A program made the translations under genes and the position numbers. A stretch of DNA of 64,000 nt from Promerops cafer. Lineage: Eukaryota; Chordata; Aves; Passeriformes; Nectariniidae. A model generated the notes under the pieces. It saw nothing but the letters and a program-made list of their open reading frames with translations. It was not told the DNA's origin and ran no database searches. Shown piece after piece: positions 40,101-53,595 of the stretch. The DNA lies in NCBI GenBank assembly GCA_013398275.1, contig VZSE01004866.1, positions 1,998,925-2,062,924 on the forward strand. Reading direction: 5' to 3'. The stretch's first letter is position 1. Each line of letters starts with the position of its first letter.

Positions 40101-41930
40101 TGTAGCAATTGATGTAATTTCAGTGCAGAAAAATTATTATTTGTTTACTAATAATGAGGATGAGTAGTGTTAAGCTTGAGATCTAATAATACAATCTCCC
40201 TCGTTAAAACCAGGGACTCCAGTGGCACGATAAACTTTATAATGTGAATTTACAGCACATGCAAATTAAAATACAAGTTTTATAGAGGGATCATGCCTTT
40301 CATTAGATCAACCTCTGTAGGTGGGAAATAAAACAGGCTTTTGAGTATAAATTCCTTTTTTTGCATCCAAAACAGGTTGGAATGTTCAAATGTAAATTCA
40401 GACTGAGAACAACTACTCTGAATTTAATTAGAAGTGTTAATCAGTCCGATCAGATGAAATAAAATGTTATTGGTATCTATAAAGTAAAAGAAGAGGTGAA
40501 GGGCTGGTTTTCTTTGGAGAATAAAAGGGTCACACCATTTATTACTTGCAGAACACTGAAAAGTTAGTGAAAGTGATACTAATACTCCAAGAAATCACTA
40601 ACTTTCTAAGGTACATGGCTTCACTTCTCAGTAGAATTAGGAATTCCTAGAACTGAAAGGTCAAAGGAGAAGAGTCTTTATAAAGGTGATACTGGTAATG
40701 AATGTTTCCATCCTTGGATTTTTGTCTGTATGCCGCCCAGTTATGCTGATGCTCATTTACTTGAAGTGTGATACAACAACAGAAATCAAAGCTGTTGGAA
40801 TGCAGAAAAATGTCACTCTCTGGCATAGGTCAGTATTGGTGTTTTCCTGGAAAGAACAGCCATGCTGTGGTTATTTGTTGCCTTTATTTCTGGCTTCAGA
40901 AAGGAGTGCAGGTTCCCCACAAAGGCAGGGTGTGAAAACCTGGCCAGGGAAACAAACTGCCTCTTGTGCCTATTCCCACCTCCTTTTCCCTGGCATTTAT
41001 TTTGTTTACAAAATAACCCTAAACTTTAGAGCTGCATAGGGTGCATATCTCCTCTTAAATTACTAGTCTGTTGTCTATTAAACTTCAGTATCTCTGTGTT
41101 CCCGGAGATCCAGCACCAGGATGAGTCTTGCACACAGCACTGTCCTGTCCAGCCCTAGGGACAGGAACTGGGATAGCCCCAGGAGCTGAAAGGGGCTCAG
41201 CTGAGATGGCTGGAGAGAGGGAGGTGGTTAGGAATGTCCTAAACCACTCTTTTCCTACAGTCTAGATGCAGCTGACCTAGTCAGCTCCTCCTTGCCTCTC
41301 ACAGCCACACCTGAGTACATTTTTCAGCACAAAGGCTGCCTTATGCTCTTTCTGCCACACAATTAAATAGACCTAACTATTATTCCTACTTCCTTTGAAA
41401 AAGAAGCTGATACACTGTCTAGCTGATTCCTAGAGTATTATGGATCCTAGAGTTCCTTGAGAGCATGGGTCTACACAGCATCTGACAGGGGATGTGCACT
41501 ATTCATAAAACTTCTATTTGTGCTTCCTCAATTGATGCTGTGCGTGGACATATGGGAAAAAAATAATCTGTTTTTGGTTCTAATCTGAGCCTCTCAAGGT
41601 TTTTCTAGCTTTCGTCATAGTTTCTTTTATCTGTTAAATCACAAGCACTTGGTATGATCCTGGTAGCTTTTCTTCTCTCACTTATATTCTGCCATTTTAT
41701 CAGTATGTAACTTCCTAAAAAGAGCTGAGGATGTGAATGGAAATATTCTTCCATGTCTAAGATTTCCCTAAGCTTTCTGCATAGAATACAACACTTCTCT
41801 CTCAAGTAAGTTTGCAAAATAACACCATGTTGCCATAGCTCTGTGAAATATATAATTTTCTAATTTTATAATACTGAAGGTAACTTAGATGTGGAAGAGA
41901 TGAAGATATTTTAGGAACAGCTGAGATCAG
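37141..41930. other. Non-coding DNA, no recognised features
   Basis: AT-rich single-copy sequence. Open frames do not exceed 117 codons (40,686-41,039) and none shows a domain. Confidence 0.5.
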
Positions 41931-41934
41931 CATA

Positions 41935-42145
41935 ATGCTCCACCCCAATCTCCTTTATCTTACAGGCCACAGGATCACAGTCACAAGCATCTTTATCAAG
42001 CTCCAAACCCTTCAGGAGAGACATCTATCCTTGATTGAAGGCCCTGAGGGGTAGAGTCCAGTATGCACCTAGTAAATTTTCCCAATGTGTGTTCACCCTC
42101 ACTGCTAAACATATTTTGCATTTCTAATGGAATATTATTGAATTT
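41935..42145 (-). mobile_element. Old CR1/L3-type LINE 3' fragment, minus strand
   Basis: The plus strand matches, in order, the complement of the 3' part of old amniote CR1-type elements. There is an ACAGGCCACAGGATCACA block near 41,964, an AGGAGAGACATCTATCCTTG block near 42,014, a TAGTAAATTTTCCCAATG block near 42,070 and a TTCACCCTCACTGCTAAACA block near 42,090. Last comes a GCATTTCTAATGGAAT block at about 42,118. Differences from the remembered family pattern are many but spread evenly, as expected from age. It is a fragment of about 200 bases with no coding capacity. Confidence 0.65.
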
Positions 42146-45100
42146 TCATTTAATGCTACTAATCATTATATTACACTATACATTCAGAAATTGTTGTGTT
42201 TTACTCTTTTTATATTTTATTGATGATTGCTGTTTTTTCTAGTCAGTCTTGGATCAATTAATGACATTCCCTGAAATATCCTTCACTGTCTCTGCATTGA
42301 CCAATGTTATATTAAAGTACATTTAGACAAAAAGGTTAACACCCTTTCATGTAAAGCAATTAGAGTGAGCACGTTTTACATCCATCAGATGTGAAATCCA
42401 TTGCACAAAATCAATGTATGTATTTCAGCTGAAAATACTCAGATTTTGCTGTCTTGTGAAGTCCAGGGATTATCACATGACGCAGATATTTGGAGTTCTA
42501 CTGCAAACATAAACTAAAATGTGTCCACTGTCAAGAAGAAAGAGAAAGCTTCTGACATATTCACAAGGTGGAAATAGTTTCTCTGAAGTCAGTGATGATT
42601 AGGACCAAAAATTAGCTCTGAGTCTTACCTAGCATCTGTTTTTAACACATTACAGTCCAGCTTCTGCCACTCTTGTTAGCATTAAATAATCCTGTTCACA
42701 GTTAAATGCTGTAGAAAATTACCTAATAAAATGTACTTGTTTCTGTGCTAATGGTCAGAAGAAGGAGGATTTGGGTATGGAGAAGTACCCAAATGACAAT
42801 ATCAGAGTTATGGTAGATCTCTGTGCTGTTCTAATTCTCTGCTGAAAGGCCAAAGTAACTATTTGAAGTGCTCAGATGGCAAGTAAGCTTTTATCAGCCT
42901 TTCTATTTTGGCCACTGATTAGAGCTATAAAACCCTTGATAAATTTCATGGAATGGGATATTAGCCTCATTTGACTTTCTGATTTCAATTTTTATAGGTT
43001 GCTGCTGTTTTTAAAAGTAGCCATTATATTTATTGCTGGAAGTAAATAGGAGGCTGTAGTTGCCTTCCCACTTTGGTAGCTAGATTACAAATATAATTTT
43101 AATTTCGGGGTAAATAATACAATATACGTTGCTCCGCATGTCAGGCAGCATGGAGCCAATCCTGCTTGCAATCCCAGCTGTCAGTTTGGTCCTGAAGGTG
43201 CAGATTGCTGAGCAAATAGTAACCACAGCCTCTTAGTCCTGCTACTACTGCAGCGGTGTTAGGAAGCAGAGGATATACTTGCACAGAAAAATAAGCATTT
43301 TTTGAATGATTTCTTCAATTACAGTTGCTTCTGAGAAATAAATTCATTTAAGTGCAAGAGTAAAACAGGAATTTGAAATCTTTTCTATCTTAAATAGCAT
43401 ACCACATTTTAAAGTGTAGAGTCTAGCTCCTAAATGTTATAGCCCTTGTTTTTTTGTAATTTAGAATCAGGGAGGCAAAAATGGTCCTTCAACTGACCTT
43501 CTACATAAAACACACTATTGAATGCCACTAATAATTTCTACAGCAAAGACTCTTTATGCAATTCCTAGAACATATTTTGAAAGAAATTGAATCAAGCAGG
43601 AGATACAATTTATGGTGAGTTTACTACCTCCATTAGCAAGTATTTAATTGGTTAGTTGGGCATGAAGAGAAAAATATTGCACTTTGCATTTTTGGTGCTT
43701 TAGCTCTGACTATTGGATTGAAATCAGATTTGCAGGAAGTTTTTTAAAATTTGCTTTATAAACAACTAAATGCAACTCTCATATATATGATGAAGATGCT
43801 GAATCCTACTAGACTGCAGCTGTGTAGCATCTCTTAGTTGAGAGGATATTTTAATTTGATTTTCATGTGACATGCTTTAGCTTCCTTTTCTTTTGAAGGT
43901 TCCCCTTCCTGGCAGTCTCCAGACTTCACCTCAGTTTGCTCTTTGGGCAAGGCTACAAAATTGTTTCCAGGTCTGGGCTTGAGTCTTCAAATAACTATTC
44001 TGTAGAAATCAAGGAAATGTCCTTTTTTTGTTGTTATTCATAGCAATTTTTGTGATTTTTATTCCCCAATATCTCACTGGAAGAACATACTGAGGTTATC
44101 TGCCATTAACCTTAAGGTTTTTTCAGAATTGCCTCGAGCATAGTTTCAAAGTGTGAACTTGCCCTTCTCAATTTCAATGTTTGTGACCTCTTTGAAAGCA
44201 TGATGCCCTATAAGTAAATCTACTCTGGTAATTTTTTGAGCCAGTTTTTTGTTGTTTTTTTCTCTTTCCATTATGCATTTATGCTTCACATACTATAAGG
44301 CACAGAGACTGCTGTTTGACCTGGGATGCTCAGTGGCCCTTAGCATTTCTCTCAGGCCAAGTTAAATGTTTGTCTATTCAAAATCCAGAGTTCAATAGAA
44401 TAAATGAACATCAAGGGCTCTTTGTTCCTAAATCCTCTTTATTGTCCCTTTGTAAGGGCCTGTCTTAAGTGTCCCGTTGAAAACATATTGATTATTCCAC
44501 CATGATTTTGTTTGAACTTCTATTAAAGCTTTTCTCTGCTAAGCCAACAACTTCTAATACTCCCTTGGCTGGATGTTCAGCAAAGGCTTAAGGACATAAT
44601 GTCAAAGCTGACAACTCTTGATTCTCTTTCAGTAACATTTTGAGATAATAATTAGAAAATCCTATCAGTAAAATGTTCTGACTCCAGAATGCCATAAAGC
44701 ATTGTTTTTTTAAATAAAAGCAGCATTGGTGTACGGGTGTAGGGAAGAAGTAAGGATGTAACCTACTTCCTCTAAAAAAAGATCTTAAATTCCCTGTGAA
44801 GTCAATGGAAAGCATAGCTAGGATATCTCTGAATGTCAGGAGCAGCAGTATTAGTTTTCCTAAAACTAATCATTTTTCCCTTCCACTGACTGTCCAGGAG
44901 CTGGTAGAAATCAGTAGGAATTATAAAGAGTTACAATCCAGTACTTCCTATCCCTCTCCTGAGCAATATGGGGGAGCAAAGCTTTTAAAAGTTAGAGCTC
45001 TGACACCGTTTGCCCCCCAGTCTCCATGACCACACAGTTTATTCAAAGGTGAACACTAATGCAGGTGGCATGGGAAGGGCTTCAGCCAGCCCCAGAGCTG

Positions 45101-45980
45101 TACCCAAACCACCACAGTGAATGCAGTAATGTGCTCTTTCCCTATTCTGAATCTGTTTATTTAACTATGAGAATAGAAAAGGACTCTCATTCGGAAAAGT
45201 GCAGGAGAAATAAATAAATCCAATCTGAAGCCAAATCAGTATTTTTACAGCTGTATACTCTATAAAACTACAACTTTTTTTTTCATATAAATGTAAGAAG
45301 GAATCTAGCTGGTTTTACAAAATTTTGTTCTGTTAAAAATGGAAACTATTTGATCATATAAACATAAAAAGAAAGCCATTTGTGACATTGATTCTTGTCC
45401 TACAAGTTATTTGTTCCTTAGGGAAAAAGGCAGATGTCTTTTCCCAATATAGTTCGGAATACCTTTATCAGTACATTTGGAATCATAGGGTTTTTTGTTT
45501 CCACCCCTTGTAAGTGTGCAAGCAAGTAAAAAATCCATCTGGATAGAGAAAATTCATGCATAAACTTATAAAATGGAAACAGATTTGCTTACATGGTGGA
45601 ATTTTGCAGCTTTGACATTCTTTCCAAAAGCACTATAAAATGGCAATAATTCAATAGGGTGATGAATCAGAAATAGGATACTGACCCACCCATTGATTCT
45701 GTCCTGTGATACTGGTGATACTCAAATATTTCAGGCTTCAGTGCTGTGAATTGCCATATGGCCTAAATACTGCTATAGACACAAAAATCACTGAACAGCT
45801 TAATAATGCATAGGGGAGGGGGAAATTTAAAAATATTTTTATGTTCAGATAGGATGTTGTTTTCCTCTCATACAAGATCTGGTATCTCCATTGTTTTAGA
45901 AGCTATTGGTACGACACTTCTTTACTCTTCACCACTGTTGCTTCTGCAGGATCAAGAATGTGTCCTTTAGGGTCTTCAGG
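42146..45980. other. Non-coding DNA, no recognised features
   Basis: AT-rich, single-copy in appearance. Nothing recognisable on either strand. Confidence 0.5.
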
Positions 45981-46700
45981 AAGTCTCTAGTCACACCTCC
46001 TAGTCAAAGTTGGATCAGCTGTGAGGTCAGCTCAGGCTGCTTAGAACTTTGTTCAGTTTGAGCTTGAAAATCTCCAGAGATGGAAACTGCACAATCTCCC
46101 CAGGAGTCTGTCCCCCTGCTCCACTGTCCTCACAGAGCAAAAGGTTTTTACTTTTACCCAGCCTGAATCTCTCTTTTTTTACCTTAATCCCATTGTCTAT
46201 CATCATCCTGTGAGGCACCACCGTGAAGAGCCTGTCTCTATCTTCTCTTCCTTGTAGGTACAGGCAGGCTGCTGTCCAGTCCTCTGAAGTTGTCTCCTCT
46301 GGGGTCTGAAGAAGCCCCAGTCCCTCAGTCTCTTCTCCCAGGGCTTCATCCCCATTGCCATATTGATGACTTCTGATGAATTTGCTGCAGATTAGGGATG
46401 ACTTGCTCTGGGAGGGCAAAGCTGGATGCAGTGTGGTCTAACAAGTGCTGAGTAGAGGTGGATGATCTCTTCAGTCCACTGATTCTGATTCTGTTCACAC
46501 ATCCCAGGAGCTGTTGGCACCTTTGCTGCCAGGGCTGGCTCGTGCTCAGCTTGCTGCTCACCAGGACCCCTGAGGCCTCTGCAGCAGAGCTGCTCCCACC
46601 AGCCAGTGTCCTCCTGCACAGGGGCAGGACTTTGCATCTCTCTCTACTGAATTTCAGCAGCAATGTTGTCTCATTCCATCTGCAAACACAAATAGCCCTT
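45981..46700 (-). mobile_element. CR1 LINE copy, minus strand, about 720 bp
   Basis: The plus strand is the complement of a CR1 3' half. The series of blocks includes GGATCAGCTGTGAGGTCAGC (46,012), CTTGAAAATCTCCAGAGATG, TGTCCTCACAGAGCAAAAGG and GTGAAGAGCCTGTCTCTATC (46,225). Then come GCAGGCTGCTGTCCAGTCCT and AGCCCCAGTCCCTCAGTCTC. Further up, CAGGACCCCTGAGG and CAGGACTTTGCATCTCTCTC (about 46,626) correspond to the CR1 reverse-transcriptase C-terminal region. The overlapping open frames here (up to 130 codons on the minus strand) are fragments of ORF2 or shadows of it. The 3' tip near 45,960-45,980 is decayed. This is the longest recognisable modern-type CR1 copy in the window. Confidence 0.85.
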
Positions 46701-49700
46701 CTTCACCACAGTGTGGTCAGTCCATTTTTGGTCTCTGTCACAGATCACTGATGATTCCCATCTCCCTTCCCCTTGGGCTCTGTGAAATGGCCGACTTTTC
46801 CTGGGGGTAAACTTTTTACCTCTGTAATTTATGTACTTCTGGGACCTGTTTTATATAAGTAAACCTCAGTATAGCCGTCTCAGAAAACACAAGGAGCATA
46901 TAGGTGCAGGTGAGTAGCACTTCTGCTGAGCAGAAAGTTATTTCTCAGATAAGAAGTTTGATGTTTTAAAGGCTGTGCTGTGGAGCGTGGGATTAGTCAC
47001 TTGCCAAGATAATAGGTCTGACACTCCATGGTGCTACTCCAGCTGCACTCCTTCCTGTGCATACCCATTGTGACAGCTCTTAAAACTGAAGTCATACAGC
47101 AGTGAATCAGGCCTGGAAAGCTTAAGAAAATAAGAAATGGAGGTGTGGTGGGAGGTTAATTTCCCTCCTACAATAACCCGCAACAGTGAAAGCAACAAAA
47201 CTACCTTTTTTTTTTTTTTTTTAACTGAAAGAAATGTAATCTAACTCTCAATTTGCTGCACAACCCAGAAGTGTTAAGGTTCAACAGCTGCTTGTAAAAA
47301 GTCCCTAGTTCATAGCATAGAATGCTTTCTTCTAACTTATTTTCAATGACAATTATCACTGATGAACCATGCAAGTAAGAGAAGAAAAATAGGGAAAATA
47401 ATGTTCAGTGAAAGCACATACTTCAAAGCACCCAGAATTTAAAAAAATCAGACCAACACTTTGCCATATATCTGTACAACAGAGAAGAATTAATCTTGTT
47501 TTTTCTAAGTTGATCTGACACCATTATTATTCAAGGATCTGGAATTTTGATCTAAGAGTTTCATTTCTATGGTTTGACAAATCAGATCTCATCAATTTCA
47601 TTTAAAATAAGTAAGCAGTTGTTTGGGGGATTCTTACTTGTGCTGAAGAAAAAGAAAAAACATATTTTAAACAAATTCTTAGATTGCTTTCTTAACCCTG
47701 ATTGTATGATAAATAAATGACAATGTGACAGTAAACAACTGACATTAAAGTTAGAAGTTTCTAGTAAAATATTTATGCTAATCCACAGGGAACATGGTGG
47801 ACTACTGAAGAGCTTCTCTTGGGTTTCTAAATACATTGAAGGAAGATTGTGATCAGAAGGCTTAGCCTTTTAGTTCAGGAGAAATGGACTTATATGTTGG
47901 CAGATCCATTTGATATTATTTAGGGAGTAATAACCTCTCTACATTTCCAGAACTTTAAGCTCAATAATACTCTAGAACAGTACTAATTTCTCTTCTGCAT
48001 TGGCAAGTTATCCCACCTTAGCAACAAGAAATGCAGTATGAAACTGATGAAAAAAGCTGCATAATAGTTTGATTTCTGTATAATTGAGTTCCCCAAATCT
48101 GCCCTCAGATGTTAAAGCACAGCTCTGTCTAATTTGCAAGAGCAAGACAGAGACACACATATCTGGACAAAAATCAGCACATATTGTTTAATTCCTTCAC
48201 AAATCTGCTTAGTACATTGACATCATTATTCTATTACTCTATTATTACTCTTTGCTGGGGCAATTTCCCTGACACAACTTTCCCCTAAAGGGTTTAGCTT
48301 TCCTGATATAAAAAGGAGTCCAGACTCAATATGTAATTTTGATCTTTAGTTCTGTGTTTTGCAAGAGAAAATGGGATTGTGGCAGCAATACCAATAGCAA
48401 AAGAGTGAACTGTCTGTGATCTCCCTTCCAGCAGTAAAGCAAACCTGCTCCTTTGCTTATATCATTAGCAGTCAGATTTATCATTGTTGTGTTTAATGTT
48501 ATTCAAGAATAGGTCCCCAGAGTGCTTTATGGACACAAATTGAAGGAGGTCACTGCCCCAGTGAATTTTCATTTAAAATGAAAATGGAAAACAGGAGAAG
48601 AGCTATCTGCAAGCCGAGTCAAGCAATACTGCAGCTGATCAGGATTTTTGGGAGGAGGAGGCAGAGAAATGGAATGCAAAGGGGTTTAAGGAGGGAATTA
48701 GCTTAGGGAAAAATAAGGGAGAGCTGATTAGGAGGAGTTTTCCAGGGAGAAAAAGTAAAAGGGGCACAGACAGAATGAAACTTGGATAACAGAGGGTGTA
48801 AGTCATCCCCCGTGACAGCAGGGCAGAGCTCCCCTACCAGTGCTCAGGAGCACCTAAAACTTCCTGATGTCTGATTCCCTGTCTCACCAGCTGGGTTCTC
48901 TCACCAGTTATTCTGCATCTTTTGATCATTTTCTAAAGTTCTGTCATTCAAGGCACATCACCTAAACCAACCCCCTCAGAGCAGGTATGGAAAAGGAGAA
49001 GACTGAAAAAGATCAGGAATGTACCAAAAAGACAAGGACAGCTAAGCACACCATCAGGGAAAGCCTTTCAGAGTTTAGGTGGAAAAAACAGAAGTGTAGC
49101 TTCTCATTCATCGTAGATCTGGATTTCAAAAGCCCAAACAAGTTGGACCAAGCACATTTAATGCTTTTTCTGCCAGGCATGAGGTACCCTAGGAAAGGAA
49201 CATCCTCTACAAAGTGAGCAAATTCAGCAGATCAGACTGTGCCCCTCACTAAGACAGACGTTTCTGAAAGCTCAATCAATTCTTCCATAGGATTGCTAGG
49301 ATATTATTCTGAAAGCCCAAAATGTAGCCATTCCAAAGCATACTTAAGGATTTCCTTCTGGTTCATGCACATAGGTTTATTTACAGAACAAACATTTCAG
49401 TGAGAGAATATGAATGGCAAGTCCTAGATCTTATATTACAATAAATTTTACATATTACTTAAAAGATGTAAATTAACTTGTCAGTGTCTGATCATGTATA
49501 TTAGAAGGAAGCTGCAGCTGCTCATAGCCTGCACCACTGTCAACACAAATCTGTCACTGGTAATGATAATATGGGATGAAGTATTTTTTTGGAAAATCAT
49601 CAGAATGAATAAAGGCATTGTGTAGCCATACTCTATCATAAGTTTTTTTATTGAGATCCACACGAATGATATTTTAACAAGAGTTCGGTTTTAAACCCAT

Positions 49701-50446
49701 TTTTTGGAAACAAAGTGTGATTCAGTCTGTACTAGTGCCACTGGAAATGACTTGTGGAATGGAGACTGCTGCCTGTAATTAGAATGAGGGGAAACCAGTG
49801 CATGAAAGGTGCTGAATAGTGCTGCTCTCTCATCTCATGCTTCTTATTAGCCTTGACCCTCAGAGAACATCCCAAAGTAGCTCATTGGCTACTTACTTTT
49901 GTTAAAATAAAATTTAAAATGGAATTATGGATCAGGAATTACATTCTTCCCTTCCCAAGTCAGCTGAGAAGGTAGAGTGGAACCAGGTATAGTTCCACAC
50001 ATTTCTAAAATGCTCTCCCATCATCAGATACAGCCTTGGTGTCAGTGCAATGCTGTAACCAGATTAATGGCAAGACCACAGGCATCAGCTTTGCTACCAA
50101 CTATCTCTGTGTTCAAATTTTTAATCAATTTACTTTATGCAAACTGACTGATTGAGGCTACATTAGAAATCTTTTTCATACTCATTTCACGCCTCTTTGG
50201 TGAATAAAGATGTCTCCTGCTCGAGCATCATCCCTCAGCTCCCTTTGTATTGTGCTTTGTAGATTCTTAATTAGCTCATCTCAGACAGCCTGGGAGGATT
50301 TAGAAGTTGCTGTGACACTGAGCTGCTTCAACTGTGCTCCTTGAGGAACAGCCTTGGAAATGAAGATGGGGATGTTACTGTGGAGACTAGGGGAGTCAGA
50401 GTTCCCTCGTGTGCTACTCACACGGAGTGATATTTCTGGATCTCTA
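46701..50446. other. Non-coding DNA, no recognised features
   Basis: Contains a run of 17 T at 47,206-47,222 and a purine-rich stretch near 48.6-48.8 kb. No gene or repeat family was recognised. Confidence 0.5.
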
Positions 50447-50553
50447 TAACATAATAGTTTGGGGTTTAGTGGTGAGCATGGCGATGATTCGTTAATGGTT
50501 GGACTTCATGACCTTAGAGATCTTTTCCAACTTCATGATCCTCTCATTCTGTA
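50447..50553 (+). mobile_element. CR1 LINE 3' tip, plus strand
   Basis: About 100 bases of CR1 3' untranslated region. A GGTTTAGTGGTGAGCATGGC block is followed by GGTTGGACTTCATGACCTTA, then GATCTTTTCCAACTTCATGA and a decayed tail. It is extremely 5'-truncated. Sequence just upstream (50.3-50.44 kb) is GC-richer but does not read clearly as CR1. Confidence 0.8.
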
Positions 50554-53232
50554 TCAGAGGAGTTCCTTGGTCTGTCTGCACATCTGCAGGGTGAAAGAGT
50601 AGGACTGAGATGCAGAGAGAGTTCAGGTGACCGTAGTTTGATTGCATATGCAGCTAAATAAATGGTTTCCCTTGGCTCATAGCACAATACTTCTGATCCC
50701 AGATAACACCCTGAAATGTGGAATAGAAAGTTGAGTTCCAATGAAAGACATGACAGAAGTTATGAGAAGTTATGGCTTAGGAAAATATGAGTTTATAAAA
50801 TAAAACTACATCTATTACAGGCTACAGGCTTGCCTCAATCCTTCCATTTTCTCTTGTATTTGGTATTTTTATGCTGCGTGTTTTTACAGTGACTGGTCTG
50901 TGCTTAAAGAGCTGAGTTTGATTTACATCAAGCATTTAAAAAACTAATTTCCTACATTTTTTATTCATACTATAAATTGTGATTCTTGAAAAAACTGTAA
51001 TGGAACTCAAAGTATTTTAAGAAATGCTTAAATCAGAGAACTGTTAACAATTTTTATTGGAAGCTGTTACCCAGGTAAAGAGCTGGATATTTGTAACTGC
51101 AGCCAGGAATTACAGCTGGTTCTCACTCTCACATTGAAAACTTAAGATTCTTCCTGCAATTACAGGTAATTGTAAATTTCCTGGTGAATAAAATTGCTTC
51201 AGGGTAATGGAGGGTTGCATGGAGACAGTTGCACACAAAGATGGAAATTTTGCGTTATCAATTAGCATATCTATTATTTGCATAATCTATGTAATCATAG
51301 AGCAAACTGCAGTCCTAAGGAAGAGGAATGTTATCTTCTGCGTCCTTCTTTATTTTTTTGGTAGATCATTGTGGAACAGTGTAGAAGGGAATAGAGAATG
51401 ACCTATACTTACATCTACACTGGGAATTTCCTATCCTTTTTTGTGCAGGACAACATGTTGAGTTAAGGTTCTGACACTGGTGTTGTGCTAACATTTTTGT
51501 GTCTCTCCTTCAGAGACATTCAGAGGCCCAGTTCTCATTACCAATGGGAGCAGCCCCTTTATCTCCACTTACTTTCAGTTCACCTTCCCAAACATCTGAG
51601 CAAAATTTGCCAAGTCAAATTTTTCTGTGTGATAGAAAGAACTGGGACGGACAGCACTGAGCAGCCAGAAAAAAACAAGGAAAAATTTCAAGTGATCTGA
51701 AATGAACCTCTGAGCAGCTGGGCAATGTTTTCGGAGATGCTGTGATTGCTCATAGAGTATGGAAATGAACAGGGCAGTAACAACAAGCTGCATCTTGCTC
51801 AAGTGTCAAATGAAGCAGCAAAGCAAATCACAATGTCAGGGGTGAGCTGAAACTCAGTAAAGTACAATTAAAAGAGAAAATCAGCCAAAAAGGCAGCAAA
51901 AACGGGCAAAAAGACATGACAGAAAGCACACAGAAGTTTTTGTGCAAGGGCTCGACTTTCTGTAGAGTTTTTCACCTTGGCTGTTGCACTGTGAGCTGGA
52001 AGCATGATCCACCTGCAAGAGGATTTGGGTTAGAGATGTTCTTATCAAATATTCATCAGAGGCTATGGGAAATAGGGGCATTGACTACACTTCCTTGGAT
52101 AAAGCAGGGAGCTTGCAGATGCAGAGAGGCAACTGGGCAAAGGTGGGAGCTGCAACATGACCAAAATTAACAGGACCTGCCTGGTCACACACAGGGAATA
52201 GGAGAAGCAGAGAATAGGGTGTTTTCTTCTTTATGCTAAAAAGCCACAAAACTGCCAGCAGGGCCATTTGAGTGTTGTCAGCTGTTTATGGTCATCCAGT
52301 GGATAATAAAAGCAAGACCTGAAAGAAGAAAATGCTAAAAGAATTGAAGCTTGGGGCTCTGTTTCTATTCCCTGGCTGATAAAATTGCCAACTGACAGGT
52401 GGTAGCTCACAGCAACCAGGAAAATTTATTGAAGATACAAGTTAATAATTACAGTGGTACACTGTGCCTGTAGCTCTGGGACAGACTGATATGCTTTCTT
52501 TCTGTCCCTTTCAAGACAGACTATAGAAATCCACATCCTGCAGTTATACCCAGGGCCTTATTCACCCAGATACTCAGCAAATGAAGCAGATCTCTGACTC
52601 TGATTGAGAGCTCTGCCTTGCCCTCCATGATGTCAAACTTGAGACTGTGTAGGGAATGAGTTGCATTTCTATATTTGAAGATTTCTGTCCCTCATATGAA
52701 TATTTTTCAGTTCAAGATGGACTGCCTTATTTTCATGTAAGATGTGCTTCTTAATAACATAAATTTCTGTGCTGCTATTAGGATCATCACATCCCTAAAT
52801 CTCTTTCCAGCTTCTTAGGCTCTGAAACTACTACTTTTCACAGTGTGTTTCAAAAGAGAGATATTTTTCAGTCTATCACTTAACTTGATTAATGCCTCAT
52901 TTTTCTTTGACAGCACAATGTGTGTTGTCATTATGATTTTCATGATCTACTTAGGAACTCAAAGCAGGTTTTTTTTCTGCTCTCACAAGTACTCCTCTTT
53001 GCAAAAGCCCCGATGAATTAGGCCTAAATTAGGAGCTTAGTCACTAGTAGAGATTGATGCAGCCCACCTCACACCTAAACTGACCCTTCAAAGTACCTTG
53101 ATCTATGGAGGGAACCTAAAGAGATCAGCCTGAGGGTGTAGGTGTATCAGTTATGTGTATAGAGGTAAGTGGGAAGGACCACAGTCTTTCTCTTCTCAAG
53201 GTAAAATCTTAATTCTTTGCTCTTGTTCATAA
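50554..53232. other. Non-coding DNA, no recognised features
   Basis: Nothing recognised. An ATG-initiated 84-codon frame at 51,916-52,170 has no domain and overlaps opposite-strand frames of similar length. Confidence 0.45.
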
Positions 53233-53283
53233 TGACAGTTAATTTACTTTGCCTTCAGTGACAGTTAATTCCATTTGCCTTCT
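53233..53283. repeat. Two-copy imperfect tandem repeat, unit about 26 bp
   Basis: TGACAGTTAATTTACTTTGC plus CTTCAG is followed directly by a second unit, TGACAGTTAATTCCATTTGC plus CTTCT. The units differ at a few bases, so the duplication is local and not very recent. Confidence 0.8.
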
Positions 53284-53571
53284 TTTTATAAAATATACCC
53301 TGAATAGCACACCGATCAACATGCAGGTTTGGAAATCTAATAACAGGTGTTCAGTCTGAAATTATGGTTTGCATTACCAGATCCTATAAGGTAAAATCTT
53401 GCAATATGTTTAATTTAATGCATTTGTACCAGCACAGAATTAGCAAGAGGTGGAAAATATCTAACTTACAACTAAGTATGTACTGAACAAGTTTGCAAAG
53501 CTGGAATTTATCTAATGACTTTTGGCTTACCTGTATAAAATATCCAGTTTTTACTTTTTATTTTACTTTAC

Positions 53572-53595
53572 TCTTTGTAACTCTTTGTAACTCTT
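53572..53595. repeat. Short tandem repeat, unit ACTCTTTGTA
   Basis: Two full copies and a partial third copy of a 10-base unit in T-rich sequence. Confidence 0.75.

Noticed and set aside
46027..46751. Several frames of 81-130 codons on both strands
   Set aside because: All lie in a minus-strand CR1 copy and are ORF2 remnants or their shadows.
48987..49217. Possible reverse-transcriptase fragment around a D-L-D-F-K-S-P stretch
   Set aside because: The resemblance is a handful of residues, and flanking sequence does not follow any CR1 block order.
51916..52170. 84-codon ATG-initiated frame
   Set aside because: No domain, overlapping opposite-strand frames of similar length, and no splice or promoter context.
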